Positions 1-8,620 of a stretch of DNA of 64,000 nucleotides are shown one piece after another. The position numbers and the translations under genes are program-made. The stretch is from contig CAZPLT010000003.1 in the NCBI GenBank assembly GCA_964587855.1, forward strand, positions 9,151 to 73,150, written 5' to 3'. Each line of letters starts with the position of its first letter. The stretch's first letter is position 1. The notes below the pieces were generated by a model that was not told the origin of the DNA, made no database searches, and worked only from the letters and a program-made list of their open reading frames with translations. This stretch comes from WRCA01 sp964587855. GTDB lineage: Bacteria; Pseudomonadota; Alphaproteobacteria; Rs-D84.

Positions 1-646
1 TAATAGAAGGGTTACTGCCTGTAAAATGCCCAGCATCAAAAATTGGTTTTGTTTTTATAATTGCTGGAACCTGGATAAACTTGAATCCCTTATTAATCAA
101 TTTTTGTATAACAAATGTTTGTATTGCTAAATCCAATTCTGCGGCTTCGCCCAGCAAAGCATATGTTCTGGTTCCACAAATTTCAGAAATCTTTTCAGGC
201 ATCCACCAACCGTTCATATCCAACAATTCCCATTGTGGACGAGGGGTAAATTCATTAAATTCGCGTGGGGTTCCAATACGTTTAACTTCTACATTTCCAC
301 TGTCATCTTTGCCCACGGGCGCTTTATCGCTGGGGATTTGAGGAACAGATAAAAGTAATTCGTTTAATGTCGCTTCTTTTTCGGATAATTCCTTTAATTC
401 TTCGGCAATTTCTTCACCGATTTTTTTTGATTGGGCAACCAGCGCTGCGCGCGCATCTGCTGCTGCGCCTGCAATTTGTGTGGTTATTTTGTTTTTATCT
501 GCGGTCTTGGCTTGGGTACTGGTTTTTAATGCACGTACGCGTGAGTCCAATTCCAAAATAGTATCAGTATTATCTGGAAAATTTTTTACCTGGCATGCCC
601 ATTTTACTTTATCAGGGTTTTCACGAATGAATTTTATATCTAGCAT
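1..646 (-). CDS. serS: Seryl-tRNA synthetase, N-terminal part (cut by window edge)
   Basis: Charges tRNA-Ser with serine in the cytoplasm. The reading frame opens with MLDIKFIRENPDKVK, the usual start of the family. A long A/K/E/Q-rich stretch (about residues 25-110) follows and fits the helical arm that grips tRNA-Ser. Then come the bridge VPQIPSDKAPVGKDD and the start of the class II catalytic core. About 215 codons are present; the window ends before motifs 2 and 3, so active-site integrity cannot be judged. The ATG at 646-644 has AAGGTGAT just upstream. It lies nine bases after the small gene above it and is probably co-transcribed. Confidence 0.93.
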   Translation of the reverse strand, partial: MLDIKFIRENPDKVKWACQVKNFPDNTDTILELDSRVRALKTSTQAKTADKNKITTQIAGAAADARAALVAQSKKIGEEIAEELKELSEKEATLNELLLSVPQIPSDKAPVGKDDSGNVEVKRIGTPREFNEFTPRPQWELLDMNGWWMPEKISEICGTRTYALLGEAAELDLAIQTFVIQKLINKGFKFIQVPAIIKTKPIFDAGHFTGSNPSI

Positions 647-655
647 ATCATCACC

Positions 656-952
656 TTATAATTGAGAAATAAAGTCTGGAAATCCGTTGTCTTCTTCGTC
701 TAGTTTTTCTTCGTTTGTTTCTGTTGGCACTGCGCATTTATCGCGTGGATCACGTGAAGTGTCTATTTTAGATTGTTCGTCGCTTACTACGCGGCCATAG
801 TGTTCAGCCATTTGTAAAAGACGTTCACGTTCAATTTCGTCCGGGGTTTGTCTGGCCTGATCCATATATTGTTTGCGTTTCTGGCGCAGACGATGACAAC
901 GTTGAATCATAAGTCCAACAGACATTTGTTTTTTATTATTATTATTTTGCAT
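656..952 (-). CDS. Small charged protein, possibly DUF4167-like
   Basis: A 98-residue, highly charged soluble protein with no signal peptide or membrane segment. The middle (about residues 24-62) is a predicted helical segment ending in LLQMAEHYGRVV. It resembles the short helical motif of the alphaproteobacterial DUF4167 family (…AEHYFR…), but the match is from memory and weak. The tail is acidic (DEEDNGFPDF). It precedes serS by nine bases. The ATG at 952 has only a weak ribosome-binding site; an internal ATG at codon 11 (MSVGLMIQRC) is an alternative start. Function unknown. Confidence 0.55.
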   Translation of the reverse strand: MQNNNNKKQMSVGLMIQRCHRLRQKRKQYMDQARQTPDEIERERLLQMAEHYGRVVSDEQSKIDTSRDPRDKCAVPTETNEEKLDEEDNGFPDFISQL

Positions 953-1042
953 ATTTTTTCTTTTCTATAAGTGGAAATAAATCGCTAGCAAATCATCAAA
1001 TCGCTTTACGATAATTAATATATTACAACGTGTGAAAATCAA

Positions 1043-1071
1043 TTGCAATAATTTTTTTTTATGGCTATTAT
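1043..1071 (+). promoter_or_regulatory. Sigma70-type promoter of the prepilin operon
   Basis: TTGCAA (1043-1048) and TATTAT (1066-1071) are separated by exactly 17 bases. Transcription would begin near 1078, about 18 bases before the TTG start at 1096. A strong Shine-Dalgarno TAGGAGGG lies at 1081-1088. Confidence 0.6.
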
Positions 1072-1095
1072 CATAGCGTGTAGGAGGGATGCGTC

Positions 1096-2532
1096 TTGCA
1101 AAGTGAAGCTCGTGGAAACTTTTTATTACAGGCTTTGCTTGCGATTGCCCTGATAATGTTTTTCATGCCTTTTGTGGCACAAAAATTATCATCAAAGAAA
1201 AACAATTCTGAATTAAGCGCAATTGCACGTCAAGTAAACAGTGCTGCATATGCTGCACATGAATTTATAAAAGCAAGCAAAGACAATATTGCTTATGGTC
1301 AGCAAAATTTCAAGGATGAAGATTTTACCGATTTATTGGAACCGTTTGGGCTACCTTTGGGATTTGTTACAAAAACCAGTGCTGATCAAAAGATATCTCT
1401 TTTTACGGGAAAAAAAGAATCCGGAATCTTAAGTGTAATTGCTTTACGTGGTGGAAATTTATCTGAACTTAAAAAAAGAGAGTTACTTACACGTATTGGG
1501 CCAGACGCGGCCACAGTTGATGAAAATGGAATTTTACATGGAATTGGTGGTTGGGAAAAGAATTTAAAAGATTTTGGAATTAAACCAGATATTTCGGCTG
1601 TTTATATTTTGGTTCCATCAGACGATGATTTTTCAGAACTTGTTCGTCGAAAAACAGAAAATATAGCCCGAGCAAAATTTCATACCAATTTGAATATGGG
1701 AAATTTTTCTATAAAAAATGTTACTTCATTAACTACAAGAAATGCAGAATTTGATGTGGCTAATTTTGATACGCTTTCTATTACTGGTTCTGGTGGAAAT
1801 AGAAAATTTAAAAATAATATCAGTTCATTATTTACAAAGCGTGCAGTGTTTCAAAAGGGTGACGAGGATAATCCATTAAGTATTTATCGTGGTGACTTAA
1901 AGGCGAATGTATTGTACGCTCAAACATTATTTAAATATGGTCTGCCTGGCAGTGTTTATGTAAACAGTGCATCATTAAATTCTTTATCTATGTCTGCGGG
2001 GCATACAGGGTTTTATGGTATGTATGATTGGGACGTCCACAGTGATGTTATTTTAAATAATGTTTCCATAGATACAGAATATCTTGAGGTTAATGGGTTT
2101 ATAAATGCTTCGCGCGGACAGGATGTTTTTATTGATGAAGATGAGTTGACTTATTCCAGTAAGAGCGGAGTAGAAACAGCAGATATAACTACATCATTTA
2201 TAACTTTACGGGATCAGATATCTAGCGCTTTATTATCAGGGGATGATAGCGCTATAATTATGGATATTAGACCAGCCGGGGTTTCTGTACTGCCTGATAT
2301 TTTAGTAGACACTATAAATAATGATAATTTTCAAATACTTAAAAATCCAGATTTAGATGATGGGGAAGTTGTTACTTGTAGAAGTATAATTTCATCGCTT
2401 TCTTCTTCATCAACTTATAATTCAAAATCAGTAGTTCAAAATATTATTTGCCAATTTGTATTTTGGCAACGGTTAGAACGTCGTATAGATATTAAACAAT
2501 GTTTGATAGATGGAAACAGTAATTGCGGGTAA
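1096..2532 (+). CDS. Giant type IV prepilin-like protein 1 (Gln at +5)
   Basis: A 478-residue protein with a class III (prepilin) signal: the short leader MQSEARG, a predicted cleavage after Gly7, then a hydrophobic helix NFLLQALLAIALIMFFMPF. Position +5 of the mature protein is Gln rather than the near-invariant Glu. Beyond the helix the body is about 450 residues, far longer than ordinary pilins. Its second half is rich in short alternating V/I/L and N/G/S/T strands (e.g. MGNFSIKNVTSL), suggesting a beta-solenoid or adhesin-like fold. The TTG start is chosen because GGAGGG lies eight bases upstream; the ATG at 1089 meets a stop after five codons. First of three tandem related genes. Likely a minor or tip pilin, or a pseudopilin; exact role unknown. 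Confidence 0.75.
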   Translation: MQSEARGNFLLQALLAIALIMFFMPFVAQKLSSKKNNSELSAIARQVNSAAYAAHEFIKASKDNIAYGQQNFKDEDFTDLLEPFGLPLGFVTKTSADQKISLFTGKKESGILSVIALRGGNLSELKKRELLTRIGPDAATVDENGILHGIGGWEKNLKDFGIKPDISAVYILVPSDDDFSELVRRKTENIARAKFHTNLNMGNFSIKNVTSLTTRNAEFDVANFDTLSITGSGGNRKFKNNISSLFTKRAVFQKGDEDNPLSIYRGDLKANVLYAQTLFKYGLPGSVYVNSASLNSLSMSAGHTGFYGMYDWDVHSDVILNNVSIDTEYLEVNGFINASRGQDVFIDEDELTYSSKSGVETADITTSFITLRDQISSALLSGDDSAIIMDIRPAGVSVLPDILVDTINNDNFQILKNPDLDDGEVVTCRSIISSLSSSSTYNSKSVVQNIICQFVFWQRLERRIDIKQCLIDGNSNCG

Positions 2533-2537
2533 TTATA

Positions 2538-3779
2538 TTGATAAAAAATAACAGTAATCTTTATAAAGAACAAAGTGGTTCAGGTTTAATGGAAACCTTG
2601 CTGGCAATAGCAATTGTTGGTGCGTTAATGCCCTTTGCTTATAATGGCGTGATGGATATGAGTCACAAAGTTGCAGATGTATCTGAGTCAAAACATGTTA
2701 TTGCATGGCAAAATCCTGTTATGGCTTATGTTCGTAAAAATCAGGCGGATTGGCCATCAAATGCCCAGGTAGAGTTTGATGAAAAAGAAATTGTTAATAT
2801 TGGTACAGGTGATAATCGTTTATTAAAACCATATGCTGGTTTTATTGAAAAGCGTGAGGCATTTGGGGGTTCATCAATAAATGCGTATCTTGCTTTTAAG
2901 CCAGTTAATATAAATAAAGTAAGGGTTGCGGATATTGTTCAAAATATAGGTATGGATGCCGCAATGGTGGAATCTGGTGGTGAAGCTGTCAGTCCCAGCG
3001 GTTGGAGTGTTTCATCAGAATTATTTACAGAAGGAGATTTAATTTTCAGGGTTTCCGATATTCTGGGGGAAGACGATGTATATAAATATTTACACAGAAC
3101 TTATTTAGACGATGAAGAATTGAATACCATGCGGCGAGATTTGGATATGGCAAAGAATAGTATATCTGATGTTGGTAAAATAACAGCACAAACAATAAAT
3201 GCAACAAGTGCGAAATCATGGTTTGTTAATTCACCAAAAATCATAACAAACGAAGTTTTTTTCCCGGACGGAATGACAATTGATGCGTCCAAAGCAGAAT
3301 TTGGATCTATAACTGTAAATGGCGATGTCAGTGGTTTTAGAAAAATTAAGGCAGATAAATTAAAACATATTGGAACATCATCCACCGCTACATGGGCAAC
3401 CAAGGGAAATATAATTGCGGATTCGGTCAATATAAACGGACCAGTACATGTTCAACGTGATATGACAGTAAGATCAGAAAGTGCACGAACCATTACAGGA
3501 TTTGCGGGAATTCGTGCCCAGGCTGTTGCTACGCCATTTTTATCTGCGGATACTTTAATTTTTCAATCAGGTTATGGGATAACTATTTCCAGCGATTTAT
3601 TGTATTCTAGTTCTAGTGATCCAGTTACAATAGGTAGTTGGACCTTTCCATCAACAAATGGTCCAGAATTTTCAGAATTGGTTTTGAAAAAAATTAGTAA
3701 TGAAGAATTTGGAAAATCTTTGGCGACACCGAACAGTCAATATTTTTCACCACTTATGACAAGTGGATGGAAAGATTAA
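2538..3779 (+). CDS. Giant type IV prepilin-like protein 2
   Basis: About 413 residues with a prepilin signal: the polar leader ends EQSG, cleavage would fall after that Gly, and the mature protein begins SGLMETLLAIAIVGALMPF with Glu at +5. The large body again contains repeated short strands around T-x-N/G-x-V/I motifs (about residues 195-330), like its neighbours. No ATG exists at the start. TTG at 2538 gives a 14-residue leader; an in-frame TTG at 2523, overlapping the previous stop, is the alternative. The gene follows protein 1 almost directly. The shared architecture says paralogue; overall sequence identity to the others looks low. Probably an assembled pilus or pseudopilus subunit. 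Confidence 0.75.
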   Translation: MIKNNSNLYKEQSGSGLMETLLAIAIVGALMPFAYNGVMDMSHKVADVSESKHVIAWQNPVMAYVRKNQADWPSNAQVEFDEKEIVNIGTGDNRLLKPYAGFIEKREAFGGSSINAYLAFKPVNINKVRVADIVQNIGMDAAMVESGGEAVSPSGWSVSSELFTEGDLIFRVSDILGEDDVYKYLHRTYLDDEELNTMRRDLDMAKNSISDVGKITAQTINATSAKSWFVNSPKIITNEVFFPDGMTIDASKAEFGSITVNGDVSGFRKIKADKLKHIGTSSTATWATKGNIIADSVNINGPVHVQRDMTVRSESARTITGFAGIRAQAVATPFLSADTLIFQSGYGITISSDLLYSSSSDPVTIGSWTFPSTNGPEFSELVLKKISNEEFGKSLATPNSQYFSPLMTSGWKD

Positions 3780-3795
3780 ATAATTTATAGGGTAA

Positions 3796-5100
3796 ATGAA
3801 AAAGATAAGAAAAATTTTTAATAATGAAAATGGCGGAATGATGTTAGAAATTCTGCTGTCGCTGGCAATTGCTGCTGCCGTTATCCCATTTGTTATGCGC
3901 GAATTAAATGGTCGAGCGCATCGTGCAGAAAATGTTCGTATTGCACGTGATATAAGTGAAACTAAAGATGCATTGGAAAGATATATAGTTGCTCATAAAC
4001 TTAAATTGTTGGAATCTTCGGGCCGTGTAGTTACCAAGGTTAAAATTAGTGACTTATCAGAATATGGAAATATTCCAAAAGATTATGATAAATTTCAAGC
4101 GCGTATAATAAAATCTATAAATGTTAATGGACATATTGTATTATCAGGTATGGTTATATATGATTCTCCAGATATATCGCCAATTCGTACACGTGAAATA
4201 GCAGAACTGGGTGGGGAATCAGCTGGATTTATAGACAGTAATCAAGCACATGGTGCATTTGGGACATGGCATTCTAGAACAAATATTTTTGATGCAGCCT
4301 TTGGTAAAAATTCTGTTGTAGAAAATACAAATACAATTTTATCAGGAGGTGATTTTTTATGGAGACTTCCTTCAAAAAATGATCGTGATTCTTCAATGTC
4401 ATCAGATTTACTAATTGGCGATAATAATATAAATAATGTTTCAAAGATTGATGTGTATGGCGCAAACTTTACAGAAATTTTAAAATCTAGTTTAATCAAT
4501 GTAAAAACAGTTCAAATTACACCGCGTGCAGAGTTAGACACAGAATTAAATGTATCTGGAGAAACACTGGTATCTGGATCATTAACTTCAGATTCAAGAA
4601 GTGCAGAAATAAGCGGCAGTTTATCATTAAGTGATACAGGAACTATTTCAAAATTAGAAGCAAGCGAATTATGGGTTGGGGATTTAAATTTAAATGGATT
4701 GATAATCAATGGTAGTGATGAACCAGCAATTCTAAAAGTTAGTAGTACAATAGATATTACAAGAGGAAAAATTACAACAACAACAGCTACTATTGGATAT
4801 ACTGGATCTGTTTCACCAAAAATTATTGTAACAGATCGTATAGAAGATCCATCAAATTCTTCATATTATTGGGATATAACAACAGGTACAGCATTCCTCT
4901 CAGATATTTATTGCGCTGAATTAAATAAATTATTAAAAACTGCAATTACTAAGGAGGCAAAAACTATAAAAACCAAAACAGAAACGATAATCAGGGCGGT
5001 TGCTGCAAACAATAATGCTACTATTTCTGATTATGCCAAAGCATTAAGTGAAATTCAGACTAGTGTAAAGGCAAAATATAATAACTTGAATTTAGAGTAA
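3796..5100 (+). CDS. Giant type IV prepilin-like protein 3
   Basis: A 434-residue protein with a prepilin leader MKKIRKIFNNENG, predicted cleavage after that Gly, and mature start GMMLEILLSLAIAAAVIPF with Glu at +5. After the N-terminal helix and a charged helix (ARDISETKDALERY) comes a long region of serine/threonine/asparagine-rich strands. It includes LNVSGETLVSGSLTSDSRS and SGSLSLSDTGTISKLEAS, which reads like a beta-solenoid ladder. The C-terminus is lysine-rich and helical. ATG start. It lies 16 bases after gene 2 and 23 before the zinc-ribbon gene, consistent with one operon. Function inferred only from the N-terminus. Confidence 0.75.
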   Translation: MKKIRKIFNNENGGMMLEILLSLAIAAAVIPFVMRELNGRAHRAENVRIARDISETKDALERYIVAHKLKLLESSGRVVTKVKISDLSEYGNIPKDYDKFQARIIKSINVNGHIVLSGMVIYDSPDISPIRTREIAELGGESAGFIDSNQAHGAFGTWHSRTNIFDAAFGKNSVVENTNTILSGGDFLWRLPSKNDRDSSMSSDLLIGDNNINNVSKIDVYGANFTEILKSSLINVKTVQITPRAELDTELNVSGETLVSGSLTSDSRSAEISGSLSLSDTGTISKLEASELWVGDLNLNGLIINGSDEPAILKVSSTIDITRGKITTTTATIGYTGSVSPKIIVTDRIEDPSNSSYYWDITTGTAFLSDIYCAELNKLLKTAITKEAKTIKTKTETIIRAVAANNNATISDYAKALSEIQTSVKAKYNNLNLE

Positions 5101-5123
5101 TTCCGGATAGAATAAAAAAGAAA

Positions 5124-5606
5124 ATGAAAATAACTTGTCCTTTTTGCAAAGTAAATTATTCTGTTCGTAATGATAATAATAACACATACGAATGTGCTGT
5201 GTGTGGTTGTGTTTGGCGTACACCGATTACTAGAAAAAAATCAAAGATTTGGATTTTCTTATTATATTGTTTGATTTTATTATTAGCTGCTTTATCTTTG
5301 ACCACTATGATTTTATGGTTTCCACTTGGAAAGCAAGAAGCTTTATGTGTTCATATGGACTCTGCGCAATCTGTTGGTGATGTTTTAGTTGTGTCTGGTC
5401 AGATTGAAAACAGATCAGAAAAATTGCACGGTATACCTGATTTGATGATTGTAATCAAAGATGATAATGATGCAGAAATATCATCACAAAAATTTGCGCC
5501 ACCAGCACCATTATTAGATGCCGGAGAAAAAACAAATTTTTCAATCCAAGTTCATAATATTCCGGAAAAAATGGCAAAAGTTTCGGTAGAATTAAATGAT
5601 GAATAA
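5124..5606 (+). CDS. Zinc-ribbon membrane protein with DUF3426-like domain
   Basis: 160 residues. The N-terminus is an MJ0042-type zinc ribbon with two CxxC pairs (CPFC at 4-7, CAVC at 24-27). One transmembrane helix follows (about residues 43-68, IWIFLLYCLILLLAALSL). The remaining ~90 residues resemble DUF3426: VVSGQIENRSEK, a D-rich hairpin and a proline-bounded strand. Proteins of this build are common single-pass membrane proteins in Alphaproteobacteria, of unknown function. It follows the prepilin genes and precedes a secreted protein, so it may be part of the same transcript. Confidence 0.75.
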   Translation: MKITCPFCKVNYSVRNDNNNTYECAVCGCVWRTPITRKKSKIWIFLLYCLILLLAALSLTTMILWFPLGKQEALCVHMDSAQSVGDVLVVSGQIENRSEKLHGIPDLMIVIKDDNDAEISSQKFAPPAPLLDAGEKTNFSIQVHNIPEKMAKVSVELNDE

Positions 5607-5622
5607 GTAAAGGAAATTTAAC

Positions 5623-6075
5623 ATGAAAAAAATGTTTTTATTTATTTTGTTTTCGATAATATCAATATCTGCGTTTGCGGCGGGCTCGGTAAGTATTTTT
5701 TCCACAAGTACAGATTGGGAAAGGGTCACAGGATTGCGTTATGGTCAATTTGATGTCTCTTTTATACGTGATAAATCTTTGGGCAGCAAAGGAATGGAAC
5801 TTTATTTTTTGGATGGATTCCCATGCATAGGCCAGGCAGAAACCGCACGAGCTTGGATATCCCCCAGTAATTTTTCAGGGAAAGATAAAAAAGCATCTAT
5901 GAATATCAGCTGTGTTCAACGTCCAACACAAATTCAATTTGCTTGGCGTGAAGCGAATGAAAAAGATCTTCAATCTAAAACAACCGGTATAATGATTTGT
6001 AAAATAACTGGGGATGGACGTGAAATAGAAATTACATTAAATGATTGTGTTAAGGGGAAAGATTGGGATGAGTAG
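5623..6075 (+). CDS. Secreted protein of unknown function
   Basis: 150 residues starting with a clear Sec signal peptide (MKKMFLFILFSIISISAFA, cleavage near AFA-AG). The mature part has four cysteines (in FPCIGQ, ISCVQR, MICKIT, LNDCVK), consistent with periplasmic disulfides. No family is recognised. It sits 16 bases after the zinc-ribbon gene, and its last eight bases overlap the start of the pseudouridine synthase gene. AGGAAA is present upstream of the ATG. Confidence 0.7.
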   Translation: MKKMFLFILFSIISISAFAAGSVSIFSTSTDWERVTGLRYGQFDVSFIRDKSLGSKGMELYFLDGFPCIGQAETARAWISPSNFSGKDKKASMNISCVQRPTQIQFAWREANEKDLQSKTTGIMICKITGDGREIEITLNDCVKGKDWDE

Positions 6076-7027
6076 TACAAGAATATTTGTTGCAAAAGAA
6101 TCAGATGTCAGTCTGCGTATGGATAAATTTTTGGTATACAATATGCCAGAATTTTCACGTAGTGAAATACAAAAATTTATTGTTAAAAGAATTCCAGATA
6201 CAAGTGAAATAAAATTTTCCGACAAAATTAAACTGGGGGAAAAGATAGAAGTTATAATCCCAGAAAAAGAACAAAATCAATTACCAATCATAAATAAAAA
6301 AATTAAATTTGAACTAGATGTCTTGTTCGAAGATAATGATATTATTGTTGTAAATAAACCACGTGGTGTTGCGATGTATCCTGGTGCGGGTCGTGAAACA
6401 GATACTTTGGTTCAACGTGTCTTATCGCATACCGATTTGTCTGCCCAGGGCGGTCCAATGCGTCCAGGTGTGGTTCATCGTTTGGATAAAGATACCAGCG
6501 GAATTGTAATTTTTGCAAAATCTGACGTGGCGTATCGCACGCTTACAAAAACATTTGCGTGGCATGATTTAACCAGAAAATATGTTGCCTTTGTTTGGGG
6601 TGTTCCAAATTGGACTGAGGCTGATATCAGTGGTAACATCGGTCGCAGTGCAAAAAATCGTCAAAAAATGACAATGTTAAAAGTTGGTGGGAAATATGCA
6701 GAAACCAAGGCCGAGGTTATAGGCGCGTGGTCTGACGTTGGTATTTCTAAATTGCGTTGCACTTTGTTGACTGGGCGGACACATCAGATACGTGTGCATT
6801 TGTCAGCACATGGATTTCCGGTTGTATGTGATCCATTATATGGACGCGGCAGTGCGCGATTGGGCAGTGTGAAAAATCCAGAATTATTGGATTTTATAAA
6901 AACACATCATGGACAAATGTTACACGCCGAAGTTTTGGAATTAAAGCACCCAATCACTGGCGAAATTATAAAATTCAAAACTAAATTGCCAGAAGATATG
7001 AAAGAATTACAGGATATTTTGGATTAG
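6068..7027 (+). CDS. rluD: RluC/RluD-family 23S rRNA pseudouridine synthase
   Basis: Converts uridines in 23S rRNA to pseudouridine. The first ~75 residues form an S4-like RNA-binding domain (SLRMDKFLVYNMPEFSRSEI). The catalytic domain carries VVNKPRGVAMYPGAG and the signature VHRLDKDTSGIVIFAK with the nucleophilic Asp. TGRTHQIRVHLSAHGFPV, the second family signature, is intact. The ATG at 6068 (MSSTRIFVAKE) is chosen over an upstream frame start at 6041 because AAGGGGAAAG lies directly before it. It overlaps the previous gene by eight bases and converges on the LppC gene, their stops overlapping by four bases. RluD versus RluC is not resolved from sequence alone. Confidence 0.85.
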   Translation: MSSTRIFVAKESDVSLRMDKFLVYNMPEFSRSEIQKFIVKRIPDTSEIKFSDKIKLGEKIEVIIPEKEQNQLPIINKKIKFELDVLFEDNDIIVVNKPRGVAMYPGAGRETDTLVQRVLSHTDLSAQGGPMRPGVVHRLDKDTSGIVIFAKSDVAYRTLTKTFAWHDLTRKYVAFVWGVPNWTEADISGNIGRSAKNRQKMTMLKVGGKYAETKAEVIGAWSDVGISKLRCTLLTGRTHQIRVHLSAHGFPVVCDPLYGRGSARLGSVKNPELLDFIKTHHGQMLHAEVLELKHPITGEIIKFKTKLPEDMKELQDILD

Positions 7028-8574
7028 CGAACTTCTACTTCATCAACTAATGTTCTGCTGACAGGGTCCATTTCTACGGGCTGGAATTCTGGGTCTATCA
7101 CTGGCTCTGAACTATCTTCGGGCAGAATTGTAACTTCTTCAGATTGAGGCGTAATTTTTGATTCTCCAATACCATTTTCTCTGTAAGTTTTTGCATGGTA
7201 TTTTCCGCTCATACTTTCCGGCAATTTCAAATAATCCATTGGATTTATTCCATCAGAAAGTTTTGTTTCAAAAGGCTTAGAACTGTTTTGTTTGGTGGCT
7301 TGGTACAAAGGGTTTATAAAATTGGTTGTTGCTAATTCTTGTACTTTTGGTGTTCCACTACCATCCAATACCATTATTTGCAAAGCGCGCTGGGACATTC
7401 CATTTGATTGTAATCTGATCAATCCGTCCAGACCACGAAATCCAGATGGGTCGGTTAAAAATTCATTTGCATTACGTCCAGAAGATAATGCTTTTTTAGC
7501 AAGCATAGCAGCATCATATCCCATTGTGCTGATTCTTTCAGGCTCTTTATCAGCGATGTTGCGATATGCGTCTGCAAATTCTGGTGAAATTGGTGGCAAT
7601 GTAGCAAAGCTGGCACCGGACATTGTTATATCACGAAACATTTCTGTGTTATCCCACATTGCTGTTCCATAGAACTTAACCTTTTTTGATGGCACATCAA
7701 AATAACGCATAAATGACCCGAGTGCCTTTGAATCTGTTGCGTTACCTAAAAATAGAATAGAATCATATGAAACATCACCAATCGTGTCTGATTTTTTTCT
7801 ATCTTCTAGTTGTGTATTTACAGATTCTTTATCTGACTCTGAAATCGTTTGGTTCATTAATATATCGGACAAGATTTCTTTGGCGCGAGTATTGGCATTA
7901 TTTCGTGCATTAAACATAGCAGCATTTTCAGCAGTGCTTTTCATATTGTCCATATTTCCGGGTGTATAATAATAAAATCCAGCAACATCCAGTCCATAAA
8001 TATTTGCGGCATCTAATGCAGTATTTCCCATAATATATCCAGCGGTATTATCAGGTACAATGAATACGGCTTGCTTTTTACCATCAGTTGCCATGCGATG
8101 AACAATAGTTTCTACACTTTGAGTTGGTATTAAAGACATTGTTAAAATACCATTCCCAAGAACACTGGCATTAGAGCTGAACGATAAAACAGGGATATTA
8201 GAGCTTACGTGTTCTTGTAATAACTCGACATCTTCGGAAAAAATAGGACCGATTATCAAGTCGGGTTTATTTGCTAATGCGGATTCTATTTGTTGTGTTT
8301 TTTCAACTGCGGAACCGGATAAATCTGTAAATCTGACATTGATATTATTTACTTTGCTTTGGATAAATGCCATTTGAACACTGGTTTTAACAGATGTTCC
8401 CAGATCAGATGCAGGTAATAAAACCGCAATATTTTTGGGTCCAATTGATTCAAAATTTGGTGCATCCAGATTGGTTGCATCCTTGATTTGAATGGTTTGT
8501 GTTCCGGTACATGAATACAAAGCACTAAGTGCAAGGCACATATACAAAGAGTTTTTTAATTTTGTTATAAACAT
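7024..8574 (-). CDS. LppC/LpoA-like periplasmic lipoprotein (penicillin-binding protein activator family)
   Basis: 516 residues. The N-terminal signal ends in a lipobox around ALYSC, so the mature protein is probably a lipoprotein. The body is a type I periplasmic-binding-protein fold: NIAVLLPASDLGTSVKTSVQ, then PDLIIGPIFSEDVELL, VPVLSFSSNASVL and QAVFIVPDNTAGYIMG. This matches the LppC family (COG3107), whose E. coli member LpoA activates PBP1A. The last ~80 residues are a proline/glutamate-rich tail. It is divergent from rsmI with 46 bases between them, the arrangement commonly seen for this pair. Confidence 0.8.
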   Translation of the reverse strand: MFITKLKNSLYMCLALSALYSCTGTQTIQIKDATNLDAPNFESIGPKNIAVLLPASDLGTSVKTSVQMAFIQSKVNNINVRFTDLSGSAVEKTQQIESALANKPDLIIGPIFSEDVELLQEHVSSNIPVLSFSSNASVLGNGILTMSLIPTQSVETIVHRMATDGKKQAVFIVPDNTAGYIMGNTALDAANIYGLDVAGFYYYTPGNMDNMKSTAENAAMFNARNNANTRAKEILSDILMNQTISESDKESVNTQLEDRKKSDTIGDVSYDSILFLGNATDSKALGSFMRYFDVPSKKVKFYGTAMWDNTEMFRDITMSGASFATLPPISPEFADAYRNIADKEPERISTMGYDAAMLAKKALSSGRNANEFLTDPSGFRGLDGLIRLQSNGMSQRALQIMVLDGSGTPKVQELATTNFINPLYQATKQNSSKPFETKLSDGINPMDYLKLPESMSGKYHAKTYRENGIGESKITPQSEEVTILPEDSSEPVIDPEFQPVEMDPVSRTLVDEVEVR

Positions 8575-8620
8575 TGAAAATCCCTAAATTCAATGCAATA
8601 ATAAAACAAAAGGAGCCAAA

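Noticed and set aside
81..665. Plus-strand open frames opposite serS
   Set aside because: They are antisense shadows: the minus strand reads as seryl-tRNA synthetase with conserved motifs throughout.
1096..5100. Shufflon-like recombining pilin cassettes (PilV type)
   Set aside because: No inverted 19-base-type repeats or adjacent recombinase are visible; the three genes are complete and in one direction. The XerD at 24152 looks like the housekeeping one.
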